Positions 37,729 to 49,060 of a stretch of 64,000 nucleotides of DNA are shown here, in pieces. This DNA comes from Ancylostoma caninum (Eukaryota > Nematoda > Chromadorea > Rhabditida > Ancylostomatidae), in the NCBI GenBank assembly GCA_037903475.1, contig JBAJFG010000011.1, positions 269,001 to 333,000 on the forward strand, written 5' to 3'. A model generated the notes under the pieces. The model was given only the letters and a program-made list of their open reading frames with translations. It was not told where the DNA came from and searched no databases. Numbering within the stretch: position 1 is the first letter of the stretch; the number at the start of each line of letters is the position of its first letter. Both the position numbers and the translations under genes were made by a program.

Positions 37729-38635
37729 CAGGGCGCAGCACTAGGTGGTCAGTGTCGGTTGGGGAGTACTAAGTCCAGTCGGATTCCGAAATGGGCTACT
37801 AAGTACCTACACACTAGGGTTCTCTCAAGAAAAGCAGATAGCACTAAAAAAGTGACTTGAATAAGCGTTAGTGAGACGACGAATGATGTTTCAGCAAGAA
37901 ATGTGTTCCATTTAGCGAAGACAGCCTAAATCATCTCAAATCCTAGCTAAAATCCTCGAAAAACCGATCTCAGTACGGAACTGTTTGATGCCGCTAGAAC
38001 TCGTTGAAACTTGTTATAGGACCTGTCAGATACAAGAAATTGTCATTGGAGCGTGGTTTTTTCTCTCAAACCCGGAACTTTCCCAGGAAATTTCTCTCGT
38101 TTGAGGAAGTGTTCCGATACGCTGTCAACTCCATGTAATGCGCCTAGGTGGTATCGACTCTCCCTCAAAGTGGCATCCTTCGTTTTTGAAAAACCGTCTT
38201 CGTTTTTGAAAAAAACCGTCATTAGTGGTCAAAAAATGGTCAAAAACCACTTTTTGACCATTAATGACGGTTTTTGCCAAAAACGAAGACGGTTTCTCAA
38301 AAACGAACGGTGCCACTTTGAGGGGATACTCCTTGGTATAGTGCGCATCTACAGTCAAAATTCCAACATGATGTGTCTCCTACAGGTTGAGCAACACCTG
38401 ATTATCACTGGAGCGCATCAGAGTGCAGGGTAGGGATGGAGTAAATGGTTGAACAACGGTGGTTTTCAGCCACGAGTTTGATTATTCTCCAGAAGTGCCT
38501 CTCTGAAATCTGCTTGTCTCTAACATCAGTAGACGGTTAGCGGTTGGCTACGCCCCGGACGTTGGTGCTGTCCCCCTGAATCTGCAGGACGCTACTAAGT
38601 CCTGGTGGTCAATGACCACTTGGTGCTGCGCCCTG
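37729..38635. mobile_element. hAT-like non-autonomous element (907 bp) with perfect 8-bp target duplication
   Basis: The inverted ends are CAGGGCGCAGCAC / GTGCTGCGCCCTG. The 8-bp word ATTCCACA lies immediately outside both ends (37721-37728 and 38636-38643). CAGGG ends plus an 8-bp duplication are diagnostic of the hAT superfamily. No transposase frame is seen. A separate palindrome sits at its centre (38162-38324). Confidence 0.93.
38162..38324. repeat. Palindrome (about 160 bp) nested in the hAT-like element
   Basis: The left half CCCTCAAAGTGGCA... is mirrored by ...TGCCACTTTGAGGG, with the repeated word CTTCGTTTTTGAAAAACCGT in each arm and GGTCAAAAA at the centre. A transcript would make a long, nearly continuous hairpin. 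It is either part of the host element or a nested fold-back; no separate target duplication is obvious. Confidence 0.85.
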
Positions 38636-39054
38636 ATTCCACATCTTTATCGTAGTGCAATCCAGTGTTCATCAGTTGCTCGGCAGCTCATTTACGATAA
38701 GGATGCAATTCTACGGCGAATTATAATAAAACTAAGTCGAGCACAGTAGTCTAAAAGATTAACTACCAGTGGATAATGAAAAAAAAAAGAATATGTGCTA
38801 GTTACGCTCTTTAGCAAAATATCCGCAGTGATCTAACAGGTTTGTAAATTACTCCGCCTTGCCACATACCTAGATTTTTCTCTTTCCAGATGCTAAAAAT
38901 CATTTGATTGTACGTACGTACCTTAATGGTAGACCCTAAACGTACGTATGTAAACATTTCGTGCTCCTATGGTATTCAGAAATTTAAAAAAGGAGTAAAT
39001 GAACTAGATACGGTTGAACAATTTTGACAGTTTGGAGTCTGTTTCAACTAACCT

Positions 39055-39065
39055 CCCCCCCCCCC
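39055..39065 (-). repeat. Homopolymer tract, 11 C
   Basis: Eleven cytosines following CCT and followed by TCC; the surroundings are unremarkable. Confidence 0.9.
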
Positions 39066-40476
39066 TCCATTTTTACCAGAGGTACAATTCATGAATACAA
39101 AACGAACGAAACCTGGTTAGCAAACCAGCTTTAACGTCCTATCTCCTTTGCATTACCTAGTCTATACAAAAACCACTCACGCTAACCATTGTTGGTTTGC
39201 CTGGCTACCTTTCCATGAATCCTAGGTCAGAAATCCAGACACCAATGACAGTGCGATGCCAGTGCAACTGCTATTCACCGGTAGAAATCGAACATAATGG
39301 TGATCCCATCGGGACACGAAAACAGGGAAATATCCAGTAAATGTCCACAAACGGAGTTAACAAAAGGTTCTACTATTATTATGGCGAGCGAGGCTGAGTA
39401 ACAGACAAATATTTATCACAGGATGAGGCAGGCCTCTTTCCATGCACACGTCAACGCTTCAAAATAGATTCAAATCCCTAATTGATCAGTCGTTAGATAT
39501 TTATGATGGAATAGCGTCATCAAGGGGAGCTTTCCATCTCAATAAGCGGATCGTTAGCGCTTATTGCGCTTAACATAATCATAGAAACGAGTCATATAAA
39601 ACTGCAGCGAAGAAAAAGAAACGATTGGCCATAAAATGACTCTAATGAGCAGTCGCGAAATGACCTTAAAAAGGAACGCGACGTTGAAATGGCTGGAAAG
39701 TGCAGCATTCATTGCAAAACGACCACAAAGCCACATAAATCACCAAGGATATGATGGCCGTTTTTCCTAACAGAAATCCATGGCGGTAAAGAACATTCAA
39801 ACATTATCTTCTTAGTGCAAGCTCAGAGAATTCCATGGAACAAAGGGTAATACAAACTAGCGATAAGCGATACATACAAATAAGCTCGGATGGCATAACT
39901 GATACCAAATGCAGTTGCAAAACCAAAGCATGGCTTCCTACTTATACTTTGCCGTCCTATTCACAGATAGGAAAATGATAAGAACGTTGCCTTAAGCATA
40001 TTCCCCTCAATGAATGTTTTTCACTATCATACAGTGAAAATTTGACTCGAATGGCTTTTTTTTCGATTAGTCGATACTTCGAGTAACTCGGATGTTTCAA
40101 ATAACTCGATTCTTCATTCCTTCCATACAGTCGACATTCTGAGTGACTTTGTTTTACTCGAACCTCTACTCGACTCCACCAAGTGAAGTCATACGTCTGA
40201 CAGAAACCTCAAAATATCCACGAGTGGTTTGTTAGTTTGGCCGGAAATCGGAAATTCACTTGGAAATGAAGTTTTTGTAAAATGTTCATCTGTGTGCTTT
40301 TTATTCACTAATTCATGAATTTTGTACATTTATTCACCCTTCAAAATGGTAATGTTCAAGGTGCGTCACACAAAGGACTGTAGAAAAACAAGACAAATGC
40401 ATCTAAATCAATAGAAACACTCTCCCAAATTGAATTTAGCGCTAGCGGTCATTATCACTGCTTGAAGAAGTCACAG

Positions 40477-40515
40477 AGTCCAAAATGTAAATATGATCCA
40501 AAATGTAAATATGAA
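40477..40515 (+). repeat. Two-copy 20-bp direct repeat
   Basis: TCCAAAATGTAAATATGA occurs twice, 20 bp apart, with no interruption. A recent short tandem duplication. Confidence 0.85.
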
Positions 40516-41565
40516 ATGCGAAGTTTTAGAACACCTCATCAACTCATCCCTAATCCACCTCAACAACTTACTGCTGATTTTTACCGGGTTCCATACAATA
40601 AAGACTAAACCTGTGCAATGAAGTGAATATCCACACAAAATTCAACAACTCTTCGATCTCGATTCAACGTCTTCTCAAAGAACTCGAAAACCAAAATTAA
40701 GTTGGAAAAATATTCATGGATTCCTTGAAGTTCCTATTTTCAAAGCCCAGCGGCGAATGCATACCGGAGAGAGGAAGTTATGTAGGAAGTGGGGGAAGGT
40801 TAGAAAAAATTGGGGGTCTCTGCCAAATACGTGTGTAGGCTACTCTAAAGGTCGATATGGGGAATGTAATTTATCAAACGGTAAATTTCAACTTTAATTT
40901 TTAGAGATGAACTTTCAAAAATAATAGTGAAAATAAGGTTGGAGAAAAAGGACGGAAGTCACAACAGAACTTTCATCTATTTTATAATGTGCCTGCGACA
41001 AATTTGTCGACCCGTTCTCAAAAGTGATGAAATGGGAGGCATCTGGCCAAGCTGCCTCATGTAAACACCTACAGACAATCAAACAAACATGCAAACAAGT
41101 ATATAAAGCGATTAGTTGATAAATGTCCGGATTAGTTGAAAAGTTGATGATTACTCAATGGGGTAATGGTTGAGGATGTCTCGTCACAAGAAAAATGAGA
41201 GGAATATGTTGCCTGAGAGATACTCCAGCGCTTGGCCTCAGGTATCCCACTGCAGTGAATTTACGGCGGCACGAATGCGTACCCAACTGAGTAATAATTT
41301 GAAAAGGAAACAGATCAGTAGCATGATGCATCGCAAATGCTGGCTTCCGCTATTTGGAAGATGATTTATATGAATCGGCTAACCACGCCTAGAAGAAATA
41401 TGGACGCATTAAGCCACCCACTCAGCAGGAAAGCATAGGCAAAATCAAAGCGGAGGCAATGTACGAGATTGATAGAAATTCGACGTAAACGCGGCGTACA
41501 CAGCGCTTATCATGCATATTCAATGTATTGCCGCCCCCGACAGCTCCGTCGACATGGGCAGGGTT

Positions 41566-41577
41566 GGGGGGGGGGGG
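41566..41577 (+). repeat. Homopolymer tract, 12 G
   Basis: Twelve guanines preceded by GGGCAGGGTT, so up to four G blocks lie close together. Confidence 0.9.
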
Positions 41578-43399
41578 AGCGCCTCCAGCATTAATATCGC
41601 ATGCCTATAACTGCCATAAGACGTCTTCAGACGCGCTGCCAACACAACACCATAGCGATGCATTTCGCATTCGATACGCGCACCGACGACATTCCGGAAG
41701 GAAGTGGGTTTGTTTTGGGAGTAGCACGTCTGGTGAGTGTTCAGATATGTACAGTGAAAAGAGAGGACTGCTGTTAGGGGTGCTCTGGCGGATGGATGGA
41801 GAGGACAACAATTTGTGGCACAGGAAGGCCAAAGGAGGGTTGAGACGAGCGGCCGGCCAAGCTGAGAGTCCCTGTTGACACCTACGGCAGAAAGTAGCAA
41901 GAGGAAACAAACAATTACTGCCACTATAGAACGGGGGCGGTGTCTAGCCGCTCGCCGACTGCCACTGCACTACACTTGCCGCTCTCGAAAATTCAGCAGT
42001 ATTTTTTCTGGAGTTCCGCTTCATTATAGCATTTTTAATTACCAGAATAAATACAGTAAAAGAACTATGCTAATAGATCACATGCGATACAACTACAAAT
42101 ATACAGCGCTCATCACGCCATGAAAAAGAAACTCAAATATTTGAGAGTTAGAAAATAAAGATACCAAGAATTAATTTTAAACAGAAACAATCGTATCCAA
42201 ATATTTGAAAAATACGAGGGCAGCACCTAGTTACCCGAGATGTCAGGTGCAGCCGGAGCGAGGCCTGCTGCATAGACCGACCAGAGTAGATATCCTTCCG
42301 CTCAGAACTATTCTTGGGCTATCAGAAGGCTTTGAATTCTTCCCATTAGATGAGCACCGGTGAAACCAAGGATTCAGGAAGGAAAATGGAGTCTGAAAAG
42401 ATTTATCATCGATAGTAGTGAGAAGTAGGGAGGAAATTTTTCAAAACATCGGGACTTTGAGTTGCTTTTAGTTGCTTCAGTCAGGTTTTTTTTTAAAATC
42501 AGAATCATCTAGTAATTTCATTTCATTAAATAGGTACACATATTCGTCAATTACTGGGACTTTCGCAAATCAGCACAGAATCCTAGAAAACCGGAAAATT
42601 TTGTAGTTTGTGAAGAAGCGAACAAGTGAAAGAAAGTGGCCAAGAACAATTTCATCACTCTATCATGACCATCACTAGCGAAATTAGAGCACTCCATTGA
42701 TGTCTTGGGTGCCGATAGCAACTGCAGAGGGCGCTCGCTTCCCTTCATGCCATGGGTAACTAAGAACCCAGAACCCGCACTCGAAAAATACTATTAAGAG
42801 CGCGTATAGGATTTAAAATTTGAGAGTGCTGGATTTTCTTCCATGCTATGATTTCTATGCTACACTGGGAAGCGATAATTTCTAGTCTACTTCGCACACC
42901 ACGCAAAGACCGTTCTTGCATGCGGACTCAGCCAGCGCGGTTGTACATAGGCGATTTTGTGCTAGTTAGAGGTCGAACGCAGATGACAGGCAAGGGTCAC
43001 AAAGAAAAAAAGGATACGCCTGTATTTACTGTATGCTCCTATAACAGCATTCTGTAATCGTTAGCGATAAGAAAACCTGTATTCATGAGGTGAACACTAC
43101 TAGGGACATGACCCTGCTCTGCTCCCTGTTTATGCGTTGATGCATCATAAGAGAAAACGTATCTTCTTATAATATAGGAGTGTCTTTATGAAACTTCCTT
43201 GAGGTAATTACTGATAAGAGGTACTAAGGAAGTCTCACTGTTGGTCTTGTTAAGCCCCGAAACCAACAGAGAGAAATCTTATTTCCCATCCTACCTACAT
43301 CTTATAGAAGTCTAATAAAACTTCGTGAAATATTTCAGATAACAGTTTCCACGTTCGACTGTCCTTGAATCTTGGCATATTGATTGTGCTTTTGGAATA

Positions 43400-43710
43400 C
43401 AGTAGGATTCTTTTGAGCTGTTAGCCGAGATGGTCATCGATCTTCATTGAGGCTAATTTTTCGGCAATGCCTTCGTCAGAGCCTGGAAAGTCAAAGACAT
43501 AAGTGATTTACCCTCTCAAACGCCTCATACCTCTACAGGGCACCCTTCGTTCAACCGTACACTCAAAAATAGTACAATGAACACAGATAAGGTAGAGCTA
43601 CATCACTTATGTCTTTGACTTTCCAGGCTCTGACAAAGGCGACATCGCCGAAACGTTAGCCTCAATAAAGATCGATAACCATCTTGGCTAACAACTCAAA
43701 AATCCTACTG
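43400..43710. mobile_element. Palindromic TA-flanked MITE (311 bp)
   Basis: Left CAGTAGGATTCTTTTGAGCT and right rev-comp CAGTAGGATTTTTGAGTTGT form long inverted arms of more than 100 bp, including CCTGGAAAGTCAAAGACATA. TA borders both ends (43398-43399, 43711-43712). Tc1/mariner class by TIR start and target site; non-coding. Confidence 0.9.
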
Positions 43711-44085
43711 TATTTCAGATAACTTCAACTTCTCGAAGAATGTGGCAGTGTCACTTTAGCACAACATTTGCACTCATCCACCTATCTCACTCTTCAGCGT
43801 CTACTTGTACTGTCACAGACAGCGAGAACCGCGGATGAATTGCCATCGAACGGCTCCGGTGTTACTGATGGTATTTGAAACAACAATCACATTAGGTTGT
43901 TGCAAAATCGATTTCGGATTTACGTACCGCTAGATTTTCCTTTCATAATCCGACATATGCGATCTATGGAAAATGGGTGTGATGTCATTCAAGAGATGGA
44001 AAGTATGCAACGCAACGTTAGTAGCTCTCGCAAAACGGCGCCTAGTGCAAATTTCAGGAGGAATAATTTGCGTGGCAGTTTCACT

Positions 44086-44724
44086 GACAAGGGAAGGATC
44101 TTGATGGCGGCGGCCATTCTTGATGAGATGTGGATTACTAGATGCAGTTTTTGATGCTGATTTCAAATCCGTGGTCCATTGTCTTTGAGGAGTTCTGTAT
44201 AGTGAGTTACAGTTACTTCTTTTCGTGCTTATTTAACATAGAGTACACTTGTAAGCGCTCCAGGTTGTGCTTGGTAACTGCTTTAGTGTCTTCAAGCTAC
44301 TAAGCGTTCGGGAGAGAACGAGGACGTTGTGTGCTGCCGATGCAGCTGCCCTACCCCTATTTAAGCCCGCATATGAGGACCTTGAGAGTGTTAGTTAGTG
44401 ATACGACTGCGGCCCTTATACACGAACTCAAATTGGGCTCAGACAGCTGCTCCGGTACCATACAGTCAATGCCTTTGGTCTCTCCTTAAGCACTCTGTAG
44501 TTTGAAGACACTAAAATATGTAGCTAACAAGCACATCCTGGAGCCAATACATGAGTAATCTATGTTAAATCAGCGCGAAAAGAAATAGCTGTAACTCACT
44601 ACACAGAACTCCTCAGCAAATTTGGACCGCGGACTCGAAATCAACATCGAAAATTGCATCTAGTAGTCCACATCTCATCACGAATAACCACGGTCATCAA
44701 GTATCCTTCCCTTGCGAGAATGAA
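44086..44724. repeat. Imperfect inverted repeat (arms about 230 bp, spacer about 175 bp)
   Basis: Arms of roughly 44086-44311 and 44487-44724 share CAAGGGAAGGAT, GATGAGATGTGGA(T/C)TACTAG, GGAGTTCTGT and TTTAGTGTCTTCAA in inverted order. Identity is about 80% by eye, with indels. The outer limits are uncertain and no clean target duplication was found. It is likely an old fold-back element. Confidence 0.75.
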
Positions 44725-46455
44725 GAATTGTCGAAATTGAAAAATTCTACTGAGCAATGGGTCAGACGAATAGAGTACTGCTATAGAGCACATGTATAAC
44801 AGAGATTCGACGCCATTGCAACGAGAAGCGTCGCATGCCATCGTATCAAGTTAGATGCCTTCGTCTGCGTAACACAGTGACTACGTAGACTCGCCCAATG
44901 CTATGACCGGGACATTTTTGTAATGGTGACAATTTTTCTTCCAGAGTTCCTCCAATGGCAATTTTGCTTCTTTTGAGGATGTCAGAGTTGAATCCTATGT
45001 CGTTCAGGACCACATTATTCGACCCAAGGATAGGACCTAGAGACGAGTTCCGAAGAAAAAAAAAGATTGGGAATAACATAAACAGCCTGATTCACCACAC
45101 TAGAGACGACTTCGCAGATTCAGGAAATGCAGTCATTTTTGATAGTTGCCACCAAGCTATAGGATAGTGCGTCTATTTATTATATCCAATGCTAACACAG
45201 CTAAGGTGCGGTCATCAAGAAAGGTGTTGCGTGAGAGCACTGCAACAAGTCTAACTGCTTTGAAAAGCCGGCAACAAAATAGGTCGGACCATCTTTCGTG
45301 CCGGAGCAAGGTATATGCTGCAGAATAAAAAACGATTGAGAAGCGAGGCCGTCCAACTTGTTCGTCGTAAACTGGTATACGCTCGCCTGACGTACGTGAT
45401 TAGAACTGAAAAACTGCGCGTCGCGTGTTCAAGGCTAACACGTCGCCAAGGAGAAACTTACAGGACGACGGCCTACTAAAGCTCCTCGAAAGCAGCTGAT
45501 CGAAGAGTACGATACAAGAAATAGTGATTAAAATCTGCTTATTCCGCTCTCCCACCGTGAACAATGGTACTAGCCCCATAGAGCTTTGGAAAATCATAGA
45601 GCAGAACAACATAGAGAAGTAGTACATAATAGAACAGATAGTCATCCTTGCAACGACAAAAAAAGTGATGAAGAAGAGCCCTTAGGCAAAAAAGAGAAGC
45701 TGTCGTGGTAAAATAGCATACGTCAAAACAAGGATGCTTCAGAGGCAGCCCAGTGGTGGAGTTAATAATTAGCAGCCAAACAGAACAAAGACCCACTGAA
45801 TAATGGAAGACAGCTGGCCTTCCGGAGAAGAAATGGACACACGGATCGAAACGAGGTTTTAGACGTGCACGTGCTACTGCAGGAAGCAAAATATTCAGAG
45901 GTGCAGAGACCTGCAGTTGGTTGAATAAGAACCGGGCAATCAAGGAGTGTGCACAAGTCCTCTTGGTTCATCAAGTTTATAGAGAATCTCATACAGTAAA
46001 TGAACAAATTCCCACTATAGGTTCAAAAACAGATAAGATATTCGGCCATAATAGCTATATCAAACCATCGAAAGCGCTGGTGATTGGAGACAGGGGAGGG
46101 GTGGGAGAAAAAATAGGATTCTCTCCAAACAATGGTTCTAAACAGACGGAAACTCAGGGTTAAAAATTCACAAAATCAGGTAGATAAAAAGCAATTAGGG
46201 GTACGAGCATTCGATGATAAGCTGACACAAAATTCTCATCTGTTTTCAAGGCAGCTTCGAAACCTGCTCTTCACCCACGTCCCCATTTCCTCCCTCCTTC
46301 TTCCACTCTTAGCCCTTTTCCTGTCACCGCCACTGCTTGGTTTCCAGATCCCAGGAAGAACGGCAGAGATGTTTTAGAATGGGTTCTGCTGAAATTGGTT
46401 CCCATAAAAATGGAATAAGATGAAATTTGGTCGAGAAATTTCCATTTCATCTATA
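44725..46455. other. No gene recognised downstream of the CCDC25 homologue
   Basis: A plus-strand 48-codon frame near 45330-45478 (RSEAVQLVRRKLVYARL) looks protein-like but is isolated. It could be a relic of a retroelement. Confidence 0.4.
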
Positions 46456-46461
46456 TTTATT
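46456..46461 (-). terminator. Poly(A) signal of the CCDC25 homologue
   Basis: AATAAA on the minus strand, 122 nt past the TGA stop at 46583. This gives a compact 3' UTR of about 140 nt, typical for nematode genes. Confidence 0.7.
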
Positions 46462-46582
46462 ACAACACGATACGAAAACAGTGACCGAAATGGAGCAGGA
46501 GGGTCAATTACCGGGAAACCGAGAACAAAAAAAAAGAAACCACAAGAAAAATATTCGTTAGGACGAATCGAAGTGAATCGGA

Positions 46583-49041
46583 TCACATGAAATCGTCGGA
46601 AAGGTTTCCGTCACCGCTTTCCTTCTGTGGCGGTGAGTCCCAGTCGACGTCTTCATAATGGCGCTGCCGTCGAGCTGCTTCCCTTTCTTCGGCCTCTTTC
46701 ATCTCGCGAGCCTTCTTCTCCTGCTCCAACTTTCGTTGCTGCCGACGTTCAGCCGCGTCCCGCTGTTCACGCTCAGCCCTAAAATGAGCTAAGACATTAG
46801 CATGAGGCGAAAATTCATAGTATTCTCAAGATAAAGTGGGTTTCCTCCAACGATGCGCACAGGAGATCTTACAAAAGTGTATAGCTGAGAAGACTATGGG
46901 AATTATTAGGTTGTAACCTAAGTTTCCGCTGTTTTGAAATTTTCGACGAAAAAGTTTCATAAAAAATCAAACAAAAAAAAACAACAGATGCCAGTCGAAG
47001 TATGCACCACAAAAATGGTGTTTTTTGTCGTTTCTACAGCTGGAACTTGACTCCGCTGCTCTAAAATTCCGCGGACTACGAGGCAAAGAACTGAGTCGAG
47101 CAGTGCCGGAGGTCACTGTCTTTGGCAGACTGGTCTTCGCAAAGTAGAAATTCTTGTGCCCTGATAACCGGCGCTCGGTTAGAGTCGGATTTGTACTATA
47201 TAAAACATAATTAGGATTTCCTCGGCGAGCTCTTCACCTTTCTGGAGAGAACAACCAACAAAATTATGGCGCCCCCAGTAATGTGGCAAAATGGTGTTAT
47301 TTCCAAAGGGCGCTTGCAACTTGTCCTAAAGTTCTACCGATTAGTGTTCGCAAACGTTTGATGTTTGTAGTCACAGTGGAAGAAATATCATTTCATATCG
47401 CTTCGACTTCAGCGAGAAAAACGGCATGATCATAATTTTGGGTTACCTAGTTTGGTGCCTGTGCTTGAGACCGCTGGACAATGAAATGTTACCGAATTTG
47501 CATCCTTGAAACATTCACTCCGAAGTTAGTTACATTTTCAAAACAAGACGATAAAATGTGCTTCATATTTCAGGATTTTTGTGAGACCATGCGTTTTGAA
47601 AAAGGTGTGTAGACTTAAGCAGAATTTAATAGGAAGTCATCTCTTATAAGCGTTAAAAAACCCCTAAGCGAAAACAGCAGAAGCTTATGTTACAACCTAG
47701 TACTTGCATTCAAGACGCTCTCGGAGACTATTGCAGATTACTGCCACGGCGTTCAACTATCATCAACGGCGCTCGTCAATATGCACAACACTCTCAGATT
47801 CCTCAACGTTCAATCAACTAATTATAGCAATGCATGGAGGAAACGACCGCCCTCCTTGTTCACTGCCTGCGCTCTCGTGAAGTTCTACGAAGACGGTGTA
47901 ACAGATCTCTTTCTACCGAAACAGTAGACTTTTTGAGGTTCTCATGTCTTGCTTAGATTTTTAAAAACAGCCACGAAGTCCGAGTAATCCAGGTACTTTG
48001 CGTTGAAGGCAAAGACGAGTACAGCCGTGTGGACCTAGGTAGACCTAGTTTGTCTCAAGAACAGTAGGAGCTGAGTGTTTATGAATACCACCTGTCTTTC
48101 CGTTCTACGTAGGTGTGCGATATACGCACGTTTTGCTACTAGTTTTGCAACGAGCCCTTTCGAGGAAAGCCGACATATCCAACCCAAGTATCGATGCCAA
48201 TATCAAAACTGGAAGAATGTCGACCTGTAGTCAATATCAGCCTTCCTTTCCGTCTTATTTAATCGATTCACAATTTCGTTGATTCGTTTCGCCACCACAC
48301 ATCGCTTCACTTTTTTATTGTCGTGGAATCCAATCTGAAATGATACATTCAGAGAGGGAACGAAAAAATTGTTGGACACAGCTAATTTATGTACAGTTTC
48401 TATATACAGTTTCAGGTGGAAAAATAAAAAGAAAATGTGAAGAGAATAGGTTCCTGGGAACCAGACACTTCATACGACGACAATAATGAAAGGCTGAGTT
48501 AAACCAGCGAGTTTAAAAAGTCGAGACATGAGCTATACCTGTCCCACAGCCATATCACCCGTTTTCTTCAGATTTTCCCACATGGTATACACAATGCCTA
48601 CGTCATTCATTTTGTTTCCCTCGATTGAATTCGCTTTAACCAGCTGACAGCAGTCGTCTATCTGAACAAATAGTATATAAGAATGCTTCTACTGCCATGC
48701 TGCCTTCAAATATACAGTAGCTATGATCTAAATCTCCTCAAATATGCAAAAAAGGAAAATAGCAGAGGGAACTAACCAACGCCTGTGGTATTGTATCTAT
48801 GGTCATGCCGGGTGGTAGTCGAAGATAGACGTGAGCTGAAGACACCTTATCCACGTGAAACCACACGTCTTCGGGCCATCCATACTGGAATGGAACCAGC
48901 AAGACTATCTCGACAGCAAATAACATTAAAAGACACTGGAAGTGAATGTACCTTGATTAGTTCCTCATTTTCGTATTTGTCAACGCCCATGTAAAGGAGC
49001 ACCGGCGGATCCACAACATTCGAGGTGAACTTGATCACCAT
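46583..49041 (-). CDS. CCDC25 homologue, NFACT-R domain protein (5 coding exons, 208 aa)
   Basis: The coding exons are 48952-49041, 48777-48884, 48539-48661, 48225-48334 and 46583-46778 (627 nt). All phases agree and all introns are GT-AG (67, 115, 204 and 1446 bp). The product has the NFACT-R/DUF814 fold typical of CCDC25: [14 protein letters not shown] (residues 17-30), [20 protein letters not shown] (32-51), then [20 protein letters not shown] and an IGFH motif near residue 108. From about residue 145 comes a Glu/Arg/Lys-rich helix, probably coiled coil. The C-terminus is acidic and ends DDFM, much like the DEFM end of human CCDC25, which as I recall is also 208 aa. The human protein has been described as a membrane sensor of extracellular DNA traps and as a relative of ribosome-quality-control NFACT proteins; its role in worms is unknown to me. 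The last intron carries a mariner-like element. Confidence 0.96.
46909..47697. mobile_element. Mariner-like non-autonomous element in CCDC25 intron 4 (789 bp)
   Basis: The left end GGTTGTAACCTAAGTTTC and right rev-comp GGTTGTAACATAAGCTTC are inverted and extend to a shared GCTGTTTT. TA lies at both borders (46907-46908, 47698-47699). The interior shows no mariner transposase motif. It accounts for over half of the 1446-bp intron. Confidence 0.82.
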
Positions 49042-49060
49042 CGTGGAAAGGTGACCTGTT
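49042..49060 (-). promoter_or_regulatory. Probable spliced-leader acceptor of the CCDC25 homologue
   Basis: On the minus strand the sequence reads ATTGAAAACAG, ending at 49056, followed by 14 nt and then the ATG at 49041. This is a usual spacing for a nematode trans-splice acceptor. The acceptor is seen; its use is inferred. Confidence 0.45.

Larger units (their letters stand above)
38636..43399. other. No gene recognised
   Basis: The minus-strand frame at 41520-41924 (134 codons) has fair codon composition but starts at a non-ATG codon and crosses a G tract. I do not call it a gene. Confidence 0.5.

Noticed and set aside
39105..39130. Short match GGTTAGCAAACC with about 28000-28020 in reverse
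   Set aside because: Only about 12-14 bases, no extension on either side; likely chance.
41520..41924. Minus-strand 134-codon frame with a hydrophobic start
   Set aside because: It begins with a non-ATG codon, the apparent signal peptide coincides with a pyrimidine-rich stretch, and its end is a proline run made by the G tract.
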